Assembly (NCBI GenBank): GCA_947630315.1
Contig: CANRHA010000110.1
Span: 1-6,004 of the forward strand
Direction of reading: 5' to 3'
Source: an uncultured Clostridia bacterium
Lineage (GTDB): Bacteria; Bacillota; Clostridia; Oscillospirales; Ruminococcaceae
DNA: 6,004 nucleotides
Positions 1 to 5,654 of the stretch are shown piece after piece. Numbering within the stretch: the first letter of the stretch is position 1; every line of letters begins with the position of its first letter. The notes beneath the pieces were generated by a model that was given only the letters and a program-made list of their open reading frames with translations, was not told the origin of the DNA and did not search any database. The position numbers and the translations under genes were made by a program.

Positions 1-82
1 CCTTTTCACCAATTGTGGGCAGCCGCACTCTGTCACTCTCGCTCTCAAAGAGCTTTCTATCTTCTATTCATCTATCTTCTAT
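1..82 (-). repeat. Composite intergenic repeat, copy L1 (cut by window edge)
   Basis: Read on the minus strand, this copy holds TAGA units at 7/8-nt spacing, then a small hairpin (GCTCT TTG AGAGC), then GCGAGAGTGACAGAGTGCGG, and then the start of a GGTGAAAAGG module that runs off the window. Positions 49-81 are an exact 33-nt inverted match to 5492-5524, and the similarity continues with substitutions through the following 45 nt. No reading frame of interest lies here. It is seen directly as a repeat; its mobility or function is unknown. Confidence 0.85.
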
Positions 83-258
83 CCCTCTAAAAGGGGTAGG
101 GTGACTATAAATAGCATTCGCTTGCAAATACCTTTTACCCCCGTGGCGTGACTCTCCCTCCCCAGTCAGCACCTCACTCACTTGCCCTTGTACCCGCACT
201 CTGTTCCACCCGCCCTTAATAGAGCGTTCTATCTTCTAACCCTCTAACCTCTATTACC
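83..258 (-). repeat. Composite intergenic repeat, copy L2
   Basis: This is a second, more diverged copy, in tandem with L1 and in the same minus-strand orientation. Read from 258 down, it contains TAGA units (TCTA on the plus strand starting at 228, 235, 243 and 250, so 7/8/7 spacing). A GGAACAGAGTGCGG segment follows, corresponding to the GTGACAGAG module of other copies. Next is GGTAAAAGGTATTTGC-AAGCGAATGCTAT at about 131-94, the hairpin module, and then GTCACCCTACCCC at about 105-93. Together with L1 it fills the gene-free 290 nt beyond the operon terminator. Confidence 0.75.
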
Positions 259-288
259 TAAAAGCCCCCAACTCTCCGAGTCAGGGGC
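259..288 (-). terminator. Intrinsic terminator of the minus-strand operon
   Basis: Positions 264-274 pair with 278-288 around a 3-nt loop, giving an 11-bp stem on the minus-strand RNA. Two of the pairs are G-U wobbles that would be mismatches if read on the plus strand, so the hairpin favours minus-strand transcription. The stem is followed on the minus strand by TTTTAG, a short U-tract. It starts only 7 nt after the stop codon of the SH3-domain gene. The short U-tract is the one weak point. Confidence 0.8.
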
Positions 289-295
289 AGTAAAA

Positions 296-1396
296 TTATT
301 CTTCCGCATCGGTGGCGTCCGGTTCGCCGGCGCTTTCATCGGGCGTTGCGGTGGCGGCGTTCTGCTCGCTTTCAAGCCTTTCACTCTCGCGGCGCTCGCT
401 CTCAAGCCGAGACTGCCTCGACATGTAGACCGAAAGTTCGGGGTCGACTATTATCGGCGAAGTCGTTGCGGGAGGAAGCGTTTCGCCGGTCTCGGTGGTC
501 TCGCTGCCGTCGGTCACGGCTTCTTCGGGAACTGTCGTGATCTCCGGTTCGGTCTCCTCGGTGGCAGTTTCGGTCGTGGCCTCGGTAGTAACAAGCCTCG
601 TCTCGCCGAGCTGATCCGCCGAAACATACGCTATCATGTTGTTGTACCATATGCTCGCCCAGCCGTCGTCAAATATCTCAACTACCTCCACCCGCTGATT
701 CAGATCAAAGTAGCCCATTATCATCGCGCTCGGGTCGGGGCTGAGGCGGATATTCACCGTCGCGTTTGCGTACATTCTGAAAGTGTCCGGCTTTACTATC
801 TCGGTGGTCTCCGACGTCGGAGCGCTTGTGGGCGCGTCGGTTACGGTCGGAGGAACGGTGGTCGCTACAGGCTGAGTGTTTTCCGGCTGAGGTTCTTTCG
901 GAAGCTCCGGCTCGGGCTCGTCGGGGATATCCGGCTCTTCGGGAGGCGTTTTATCCGGCATATTGCAGAAGCCGAGGCGCGCCCCCGCCGTTTTAAGCGC
1001 CCTGCCGAACGGCAGAGAATCCTTATAATAGCTGCTCAGCTCGGTCTCGTAGCTTCCGTTTAAGATCGCCGCAAGCTTCAGCCTCGGAGGGTCTCCCTCG
1101 CGGGCCAAAAAGGCGAAGCTTAGCGCAAAGAACACCAAAAGAAGGGTCATAACGGCAAAGTTTATAAAGTCGAACCCGAGGGCGCGGCTCTCGCGGGAAA
1201 GCGAACGCAAAAGCCCGTCGGCGTCGGCGGTTTTTGCGCGGGCGGCGCGGGTGAATTTTCTGTCGAACTCATCGCCCTTTACGCCTATTTCAAATTTCGG
1301 CGGCTTCGGCTCGGCTTCCTCCGGCCTTTTCTCGGGAATATTCTTTCCCCGGTCCTGAAGGTCGCGCGGCGGCCTTTTTTTCTTTGATTTAGACAT
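296..1396 (-). CDS. Membrane-anchored protein with DHHW/AlgJ-like stub and bacterial SH3 domain
   Basis: This is a 366-residue protein, second in the operon, 49 nt after the AlgI-like gene. Residues 1-70 are cytoplasmic, very Lys/Arg- and charge-rich. Residues 77-97 are one membrane helix (FINFAVMTLLLVFF...). Residues 104-145 (LNGSYETELSSYYKDSLPFG and onward) resemble the region just after the membrane anchor in DHHW/AlgJ-family proteins, where a 'G-x-y-x-x-x-x-x-x-y-x-x-D-x-f-P-f-R' pattern is typical. No SGNH-hydrolase catalytic core follows. Instead there is a Pro/Glu linker (150-200), a bacterial SH3 domain at about 205-265 (VNIRLSPDPSA, DDGWASIWYNNMIAYV), a Thr/Glu-rich stretch (268-315), and a Ser/Glu/Arg-rich tail (326-345) that could form a helix. 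The ATG is supported by a strong AAAGGAGGG site. SH3 domains of this type often bind peptidoglycan or proteins; a cell-wall-facing scaffold or sensor role is inference. The SH3 and membrane-helix calls are firm, the DHHW relation moderate. Confidence 0.85.
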   Translation of the reverse strand: MSKSKKKRPPRDLQDRGKNIPEKRPEEAEPKPPKFEIGVKGDEFDRKFTRAARAKTADADGLLRSLSRESRALGFDFINFAVMTLLLVFFALSFAFLAREGDPPRLKLAAILNGSYETELSSYYKDSLPFGRALKTAGARLGFCNMPDKTPPEEPDIPDEPEPELPKEPQPENTQPVATTVPPTVTDAPTSAPTSETTEIVKPDTFRMYANATVNIRLSPDPSAMIMGYFDLNQRVEVVEIFDDGWASIWYNNMIAYVSADQLGETRLVTTEATTETATEETEPEITTVPEEAVTDGSETTETGETLPPATTSPIIVDPELSVYMSRQSRLESERRESERLESEQNAATATPDESAGEPDATDAEE

Positions 1397-1401
1397 ATCC
1401 G

Positions 1402-1410
1402 CCCTCCTTT
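1402..1410 (-). promoter_or_regulatory. Ribosome binding site for the SH3-domain gene
   Basis: On the minus strand AAAGGAGGG stands about 8 nt ahead of the ATG at 1396. It is close to a perfect Shine-Dalgarno match and fixes the start. It lies in the 49-nt gap after the upstream gene, with no separate promoter seen there, so the two genes are probably co-transcribed. Confidence 0.85.
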
Positions 1411-1445
1411 CCCGAAAAATTTCCTGTCCTGCCGCTATCGCTCCG

Positions 1446-2753
1446 TCATGCCGCGGCGGCTATCGTTCCGAGGATAAGAAGCAGCGCGCAGTAAACCGTC
1501 TCGGCTATTCTCAACCCGCCGTATGCCTGCTCGCTCTGAGACATTTTTCTTCTCACGGCGGCAAAAATAACCCTCGGGATCCCCGAAAGGGCGATCGCCC
1601 CGACAATAAACCACGGCCATGACCTCAGCAGGACCTTATTTAAAATATATGTGATGTCGTAATCATAGGCGGAGATATCAAACGCGGAGAAAAGCCCGGT
1701 CATTCCGCCCGGGGCGGTTATAAGAAGCGCCAGGACCGCCGCCGCGCCGAGTATTGCCGATATGACCGCGTCGGAAGCGCGGGGCTTTGTATCCTCGCCG
1801 CCCTCGATCATCATGGCGAGTATTATTATCCCGGCAAAGGCCCCCGCCCCGGAGCCGAACCCGATGAATATTCCCGAAAGAAGCGAGACCGCCGCAAGGC
1901 TCGCCGCGACCCCCGCGCCGGAACGCCCGCAGAAGCTTTTTTTGATGAACTCCGCAGAACCCGGCACTATCTCGGAAACATGGCGGGAAAGCTTAAAATG
2001 CGGCGCAAACGCGGGTATGCCGGCCTTTGCGGAATACCCCGCCATAAGCCTTAAGCCGCAGGACATGCGCGAAAACCCCGCCGCGATCATATACGCCTCG
2101 GCGGCGGTAACAATCATAAGCGTAAGCGCGTTGAGCCATGGGAAAGCCTCGTATTCCGTTGCGGCAAGCCTTACCCGTTCAAGGCTCATGGCGCATACCG
2201 ACGTGAGCGCAAAGCCCTTTATAAATTCGCTCAGCCCGGCGGACATCTTCTTTAAAGACTGCCTGCGGGAGGAAAGCTCTTTTCTGACCGCCGGGTAATC
2301 GGCCGTGGGCGGCAGTAAAAATCCTTCGAGCGAGATAAAATACACGATAAGCGCTATAGGGTCGCGCTCCGGCTCCATTCCCTCGGAGATATAGCGGGTA
2401 TAAAGAACGCACCTCAGCGCAAACGAAATAAACGCTACGGACCATATTGCCGAACTTAAAGTCGGCTCGCGGCTCAGATCTATCACAAAAACGGCGGAGG
2501 TCAGTACAGCGATAACGTCGCATATCGCCTCGGCGACGCGGTTGTTGATTCTTTTTGATAAAAGCCCGCAGATGTAAACGGGGAATACCGGCAGAACTAT
2601 AAGGGCATAATACCACTGACGGCCCCAGGCTATGAATATGAGCGAGGCGGCGACGCAGACGAGGTTTTTTGCCCACGTTTCACGGCACAGAAGCCCGCAT
2701 ATCATATATATCGGCAAAAAGGCAAATACAAAAATAAGATCAGACCAGAGCAC
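1446..2753 (-). CDS. MBOAT/AlgI-like polytopic membrane protein lacking catalytic motifs
   Basis: This is a 435-residue protein with roughly 10 hydrophobic segments. It starts at GTG with a good GGGGAG site 7 nt upstream. The N-terminus (LWSDLIFVFAFLPIY..., then SLIFIAWGRQWYY at 38-49) matches the opening of AlgI/DltB-type membrane-bound O-acyltransferases (typically 'FLFxFLP...SLxFYAWGxPxY'). Residues 131-180 (ALIVYFISLEGFLLPPTADY..., SLKKMSAGLSEFIKG) and 226-240 (GFSRMSCGLRLMAGY) also follow the family order, the latter echoing 'GYSDMAIGLGRMFGF'. The expected FWRRWHISL block is absent: residues 256-275 read SRHVSEIVPGSAEFIKKSF. The WHGA histidine block reads SGIFIGFGSGAG (293-304), placing Ile297 where the catalytic His would be. 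Length is somewhat short for the family (usually about 450-520). There are no internal stops, and the gene has its own promoter and terminator, so it looks like a maintained protein rather than debris. Acyltransferase activity is not expected. The family link rests on remembered consensus, not a computed alignment. Confidence 0.75.
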   Translation of the reverse strand: MLWSDLIFVFAFLPIYMICGLLCRETWAKNLVCVAASLIFIAWGRQWYYALIVLPVFPVYICGLLSKRINNRVAEAICDVIAVLTSAVFVIDLSREPTLSSAIWSVAFISFALRCVLYTRYISEGMEPERDPIALIVYFISLEGFLLPPTADYPAVRKELSSRRQSLKKMSAGLSEFIKGFALTSVCAMSLERVRLAATEYEAFPWLNALTLMIVTAAEAYMIAAGFSRMSCGLRLMAGYSAKAGIPAFAPHFKLSRHVSEIVPGSAEFIKKSFCGRSGAGVAASLAAVSLLSGIFIGFGSGAGAFAGIIILAMMIEGGEDTKPRASDAVISAILGAAAVLALLITAPGGMTGLFSAFDISAYDYDITYILNKVLLRSWPWFIVGAIALSGIPRVIFAAVRRKMSQSEQAYGGLRIAETVYCALLLILGTIAAAA

Positions 2754-2760
2754 CGCCCGA

Positions 2761-2766
2761 CTCCCC
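2761..2766 (-). promoter_or_regulatory. Ribosome binding site that fixes the GTG start
   Basis: On the minus strand GAAAGGGGAG lies 7 nt before GTG at 2753-2751. No ATG with comparable spacing is available, and the product from this GTG begins exactly at the expected AlgI-like N-terminus, so the GTG start is preferred. Confidence 0.75.
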
Positions 2767-2795
2767 TTTCTTTATTATTTTTAAGCGCTATGAGC

Positions 2796-2824
2796 AGTAT
2801 ATCATACATTGATAAAATTTTCAA
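2796..2824 (-). promoter_or_regulatory. Sigma-A-like promoter of the AlgI-like/SH3 operon
   Basis: On the minus strand a TTGAAA -35 box (2824-2819) is separated by exactly 17 nt from a TATACT -10 box (2801-2796). Each box differs from consensus at one position. Transcription would begin near 2789, giving a leader of about 36 nt to the GTG start. Nothing else in the region matches as well on this strand. Confidence 0.7.
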
Positions 2825-3023
2825 GTGCCTATGGAAGCGTCCGTTTCCCCCGCATTATTAAATTTGAATCCGTCACCGAAGGCGACACCTTTAAACTCTA
2901 TCATCTAACATCTAATATCTAATACCTATGGCGTAGCCTAAGCGGCCACATATAGATTTCCATGCGGCTGTCAGATGATTTTCTCATTCGCGCTTATTCA
3001 AATCGTAAAAAATTCCGCGTTCT
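2825..3023. other. Divergent intergenic stretch between the two promoters
   Basis: There is no gene here. A short imperfect hairpin at 2875-2889 pairs better on the minus strand (GTCGCC TTC GGTGAC, one G-U). The TCTA heptads at 2897-2924 are followed by GGCGTAGCC (2930-2938), the reverse complement of GGCTACGCC seen at 5550-5558. This suggests a degraded inverted relative of the composite repeat found at the window ends. No recognisable riboswitch or regulator site was found. Confidence 0.45.
2897..2924. repeat. Four tandem TCTA-type heptamers
   Basis: Four consecutive 7-nt units begin at 2897, 2904, 2911 and 2918: TCTATCA, TCTAACA, TCTAATA, TCTAATA. The same TCTA (or TAGA) units at 7/8-nt spacing occur in the composite repeats at 56-89, 228-253, 5492-5517 and, degenerate, 5817-5848. 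Here they sit between the divergent promoters rather than downstream of a gene. Confidence 0.8.
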
Positions 3024-3025
3024 TT

Positions 3026-3059
3026 CATACAGTTTTCACAAACCGCGGTATAATATAAT
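3026..3059 (+). promoter_or_regulatory. Promoter of the htrA-like gene with overlapping -10 boxes
   Basis: Two perfect TATAAT boxes overlap at 3049-3054 and 3054-3059. For the first, CATACA at 3026-3031 gives a half-matching -35 with a 17-nt spacer. Transcription would begin near 3061-3066, leaving a leader of about 70 nt. The weak -35 suggests possible activator dependence or modest basal strength, which is inference. A CCGCG at 3015-3019 recurs inside the palindrome CCGCGG at 3043-3048, just before the -10. Confidence 0.65.
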
Positions 3060-3071
3060 TAAAGCTTCGAT

Positions 3072-3088
3072 GCGGCCCCTCGAGCCGC
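3072..3088 (+). other. Small leader hairpin ahead of htrA-like gene
   Basis: GCGGC (3072-3076) can pair with GCCGC (3084-3088) around a 7-nt loop in the predicted 5' leader, about 30 nt ahead of the ribosome binding site. It does not sequester that site. It may stabilise the transcript, or it may be chance in a GC-rich leader. Confidence 0.3.
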
Positions 3089-3118
3089 TATACACCGGAC
3101 CGTATGCAAAATAAGCAC

Positions 3119-3124
3119 GGAGGT
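3119..3124 (+). promoter_or_regulatory. Ribosome binding site that decides the htrA-like start
   Basis: GGAGGT lies 9 nt before ATG at 3134. The in-frame ATG at 3104, 30 nt upstream, has no comparable site and would place this purine-rich element inside the coding sequence. An in-frame TTG at 3131 directly precedes the chosen ATG but is less likely. The start at 3134 is therefore preferred. Confidence 0.85.
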
Positions 3125-3133
3125 AAAATATTG

Positions 3134-4969
3134 ATGTCTGATTTTGATCTTTACAGCGCCGACGGAGACGTCTCGGAGGGCGCTTCATTAGATACAAACC
3201 CCGCAGACGAAACAGCGCCGGAGAACAGCGCTGAGGAGACCCCCTCGGCAGAAAATAACGCCGCGGAAGCGGTCGAATACGCAGAACCGGCGGAGGAAAT
3301 GGCGGCGGAGGAAACCGCAGCAGATGAGCACGAAAGCGCCGAAACGGAGATAATTGCAGAATCCGAACAGACGGCGGAATCTGAAATAGCTGCCGCGCCG
3401 GAACAGATACCCGAGCCGGAAACGGTTGCGGAACCTATAATCACGGCGGAGCCTGAACACACAGCCGATCAGACCCCGGGCAGGGCGGAATACGCCGAAG
3501 CCCCGAGGACGAGGATACCCGCAGCGCCCGCCGCGGGATACCGTCAGCAGGGGTATCAGCCGCAAGGGCAGCCTCAGGCATACGCGCCACAGTACGGGCA
3601 GCAGCCTTATCCGAATCAGAACTACGGCCAGCCCTCTCAGGGGTACTACAGTCAGGCGAGCAACGAATACATCTACAGCCCGAAGCCCCCTAAGAAAAAG
3701 AGCAACGCCGGCAAAATAGCAATAATCGCAATTTCGGGAATACTTGCGGTATTCGTTATCGCGATAGCATCCATTTCGGCGTACAACTTCTTTACCCTCA
3801 AAAACGGCGTCGCCAACGGCTCGAACCTCTACGCAAACAAGAGCGGCGGCTCCCTTACGGGAGACAACGACGTTATTCTTGACGACTACAACAACGAAAA
3901 CGACGAGATACAGGGCGGCGCGTCCGACATCGAAGTTGTCGACGACGAGGACGAGGACGAGCCGGAAGACGCCGAAACGTCAGCCGGCCCCACCGCTATA
4001 AGGGATTTCCCGAGCCTTGAACAGCTTGCGGCGCCCGAGGACGCGATGGCTATACCCGACATCTACGACAAGCTCAGCCCGTCGGTGGTCGGGGTGTCCT
4101 GCACCGTCAGAAACGGCACCCAGGTCGGAACCGGGTTTGTGATAAGCGAGGACGGCTACATCGTCACAAACGCGCACGTCATTGAAGATTTCCTCTCGGT
4201 GATGATAGTTGACGCGGAACTTAGCGAATACGAGGCCGAGGTAATAGGCTACGACTCCACTACCGATATAGCCGTGCTCAAGGCGGACCTCGACGGAAAA
4301 GATCTGATACCCGTTGAGTTCGGCAAGTCCTCCGAACTGAGAATAGGCGAGCTTGCTATCGCGATAGGAAACCCTCTGGGATTTGACCTTTACGGAACAA
4401 TGACGACCGGAATTATTTCGGGTCTCAACCGAACCGTTACCGTTGAAGACAACACCATGAACCTTTTACAGACAAGCGCGGTAATAAACAACGGCAACTC
4501 GGGCGGCCCGCTGATCGACGCGTACGGCAGGGTGATCGGAATAACCTCGGCAAAAGTATCCACCCAATACGGCGAAGGCCTCGGGTTTGCAATACCGATA
4601 GACGAAGCAATACCGATAATCGAAAGTCTCATAAAATACGGCTACGTTCCCGGCAGACCGAGCCTCGGCATAACCGGACAGAACATCACCGAACTTATGT
4701 CCTTCTACTACAGAATGCCGATGGGCGTGTACGTCTTCTCGGTAGCCCCCGATTCGGGCGCGGATAAGGCGGGAATAGTCGCCGGAGATATAATTATAGC
4801 CATTCAGGGAGAATCGGTGGAGACGAGCGAACAGCTCAACGACATCAAAAACAAATACGCGGTGGGAGATACCGTTACCCTCACCGTTTACCGCGGCGGC
4901 GAAAACTTTGACATCGACGTGGTCCTCAGCGAATCCACGCCGGAGATGACCGGCCGCACCGGCGAATGA
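3134..4969 (+). CDS. htrA: Membrane-anchored HtrA/DegP-family serine protease with one PDZ domain
   Basis: The preferred product is 611 residues. Residues 1-125 are an Ala/Glu-rich acidic cytoplasmic region, and 130-175 are Gln/Tyr/Pro-rich. A KPPKKK patch leads into one membrane helix at about 195-220, giving an N-in topology with the protease outside. An Asn/Asp/Glu-rich linker follows (about 245-281, including DDEDEDEPEDAE). The trypsin-like domain spans roughly 310-505: His348 in TNAHVI, Asp378 in STTDIAVLK and Ser456 in GNSGGPL form a complete catalytic triad, with AIGNPLG and LLQTSAVINN as supporting HtrA motifs. A PDZ domain at about 508-602 includes GVYVFSVAPDSGADKAGI and GDIIIAIQGE. 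HtrA proteins degrade or hold misfolded envelope proteins. It is longer than many Gram-positive HtrAs because of the cytoplasmic tail. The gene stands alone with its own promoter and terminator, divergent from the AlgI-like operon. Whether it acts on that pair is unknown. Confidence 0.95.
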   Translation: MSDFDLYSADGDVSEGASLDTNPADETAPENSAEETPSAENNAAEAVEYAEPAEEMAAEETAADEHESAETEIIAESEQTAESEIAAAPEQIPEPETVAEPIITAEPEHTADQTPGRAEYAEAPRTRIPAAPAAGYRQQGYQPQGQPQAYAPQYGQQPYPNQNYGQPSQGYYSQASNEYIYSPKPPKKKSNAGKIAIIAISGILAVFVIAIASISAYNFFTLKNGVANGSNLYANKSGGSLTGDNDVILDDYNNENDEIQGGASDIEVVDDEDEDEPEDAETSAGPTAIRDFPSLEQLAAPEDAMAIPDIYDKLSPSVVGVSCTVRNGTQVGTGFVISEDGYIVTNAHVIEDFLSVMIVDAELSEYEAEVIGYDSTTDIAVLKADLDGKDLIPVEFGKSSELRIGELAIAIGNPLGFDLYGTMTTGIISGLNRTVTVEDNTMNLLQTSAVINNGNSGGPLIDAYGRVIGITSAKVSTQYGEGLGFAIPIDEAIPIIESLIKYGYVPGRPSLGITGQNITELMSFYYRMPMGVYVFSVAPDSGADKAGIVAGDIIIAIQGESVETSEQLNDIKNKYAVGDTVTLTVYRGGENFDIDVVLSESTPEMTGRTGE

Positions 4970-5017
4970 CGCCGTAAAATCAGACAGACCCACTTTTTCA
5001 TATTTTCCCTTTCTTTA

Positions 5018-5052
5018 CTGCACGCCCGCCGCTCAGGGCTGCGGACGTGCAG
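5018..5052 (+). other. Stem-loop in the htrA-like 3' untranslated region
   Basis: CTGCACG (5018-5024) pairs perfectly with CGTGCAG (5046-5052), and CCGC (5029-5032) with GCGG (5041-5044) inside it, across an asymmetric internal loop. There is no U-tract immediately after, so it is probably a 3' stability element or a weak pause rather than the terminator. Confidence 0.45.
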
Positions 5053-5117
5053 GCCCCTATTTCAGCCCTCTTCCAGCATTTTTTAGTGCGCTGTTTTCAT
5101 TTTTTCCCTCTCGGAAG

Positions 5118-5149
5118 CACCCGGCCCCCGCGGTCGGGTGTTTTCCTTT
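5118..5149 (+). terminator. Intrinsic terminator of the htrA-like gene
   Basis: Positions 5118-5126 pair with 5132-5140, a 9-bp GC-rich stem with one G-U pair and a 5-nt loop, followed at once by TTTTCCTTT. Weak pairs of the preceding GAAG with the first Us can extend it. It lies 148 nt after the stop codon. The U-tract is on the plus side only, so it is a one-way terminator. Confidence 0.85.
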
Positions 5150-5445
5150 GAGGGATTAACAGGGTGGGGTGGATTTTTGCCGCGCTTGACAGCATGCTGC
5201 AAGATTTGTAAATGTGGGAAGGGGTTAGGGAGATATTTTAGGTTGTTCATGCTTGGATTCTTATAAATGGCCTCGCGCATGATTCAAGTTGGTAAAAGGG
5301 ACTCGCAAGAGAAAGCGGTTTGGAAGCGATGAGATATAATGCGCCGCCTTGATGACTGCATCATACACTTGATAAAAAAGATTTGGCGCTTTTTTAAATA
5401 TGTCATACCTTGCTGTGAGAAAATGATTTTCTGCGTGCACTGACA
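5150..5445. other. Gene-free stretch with repeat remnants
   Basis: No credible gene was found: short open frames here lack ribosome binding sites and recognisable protein features. It contains a perfect TTGACA at 5186-5191 with only a poor -10. At 5288-5309 is a partial hairpin-module copy (GTTGGTAAAAGGGACTCGCA and following bases). An AAAAAAG/CTTTTTT inverted repeat at 5374-5395 ends in six Ts. An AGAAAA TGA TTTTCT hairpin sits at 5418-5432. A stretch at 5360-5377 nearly matches 2801-2817. None of these is enough to call an RNA gene. Confidence 0.5.
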
Positions 5446-5490
5446 TGGTGAAAAGGGATTCGCGGCAAAGCCGCTCATGCTATTAGAGCG
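5446..5490 (+). repeat. Isolated hairpin module of the composite repeat
   Basis: The flanks TGGTGAAAAGGGATTCGC and TCATGCTAT match the hairpin modules elsewhere, but the hairpin arms here are GCGGC AAA GCCGC (5462-5474). It directly precedes the TAGA units of the next copy, so the arrays are read-through tandem assemblies. Confidence 0.75.
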
Positions 5491-5594
5491 TTAGAAGATA
5501 GATGAATAGAAGATAGAAAGCTCTCTTGGAAGCGAGAGTGACAAAGCGTGGCTACGCCACATTGATGGAAAGGGATTCGCAAGCGAATGCTATC
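5491..5594 (+). repeat. Composite intergenic repeat, copy R2
   Basis: In order it holds TAGA units starting at 5492, 5499, 5507 and 5514 (7/8/7 spacing), then GCGAGAGTGACAAAGCG (5532-5548). The hairpin GTGGC TAC GCCAC (5548-5560) follows, and then GGAAAGGGATTCGC with AAGCGAATGCTAT (5568-5593). Positions 5492-5524 are exactly the reverse complement of 49-81. After it, 5595-5654 shows nothing recognisable. Confidence 0.85.
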
Positions 5595-5654
5595 TTAAAT
5601 GTTCCAGCACATTGTGCGCCTTACCCGGAAAAGCCAAACAACGCGCGTCCACAC

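Noticed and set aside
1762..2298. Open frame of 178 codons on the plus strand inside the AlgI-like gene
   Set aside because: It lies opposite a well-supported membrane protein gene, lacks a ribosome binding site, and its low-complexity composition is what GC-skewed antisense frames give.
2179..2676. 165-codon minus-strand frame overlapping the AlgI-like gene
   Set aside because: It is the same strand in another frame, highly Arg-rich, without a start signal. It is a shadow of the real gene.
1446..2753. AlgI-like gene as a decaying pseudogene
   Set aside because: The frame is complete, hydrophobic segments are intact, and it has its own promoter, ribosome binding site and downstream partner; only the active-site blocks are changed.
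3151..3565. Two antisense frames (103 and 125 codons) over the htrA-like N-terminus
   Set aside because: Ser/Ala-rich and Arg/Phe-rich products are the antisense reading of the Ala/Glu-rich coding region; there are no start signals.
4466..4993. 175-codon antisense frame over the protease domain
   Set aside because: The complete catalytic triad and PDZ on the plus strand explain the sequence; the antisense frame has no recognisable domain.
5335..5340. TATAAT as a promoter
   Set aside because: There is no -35 box at suitable spacing, and no gene follows.
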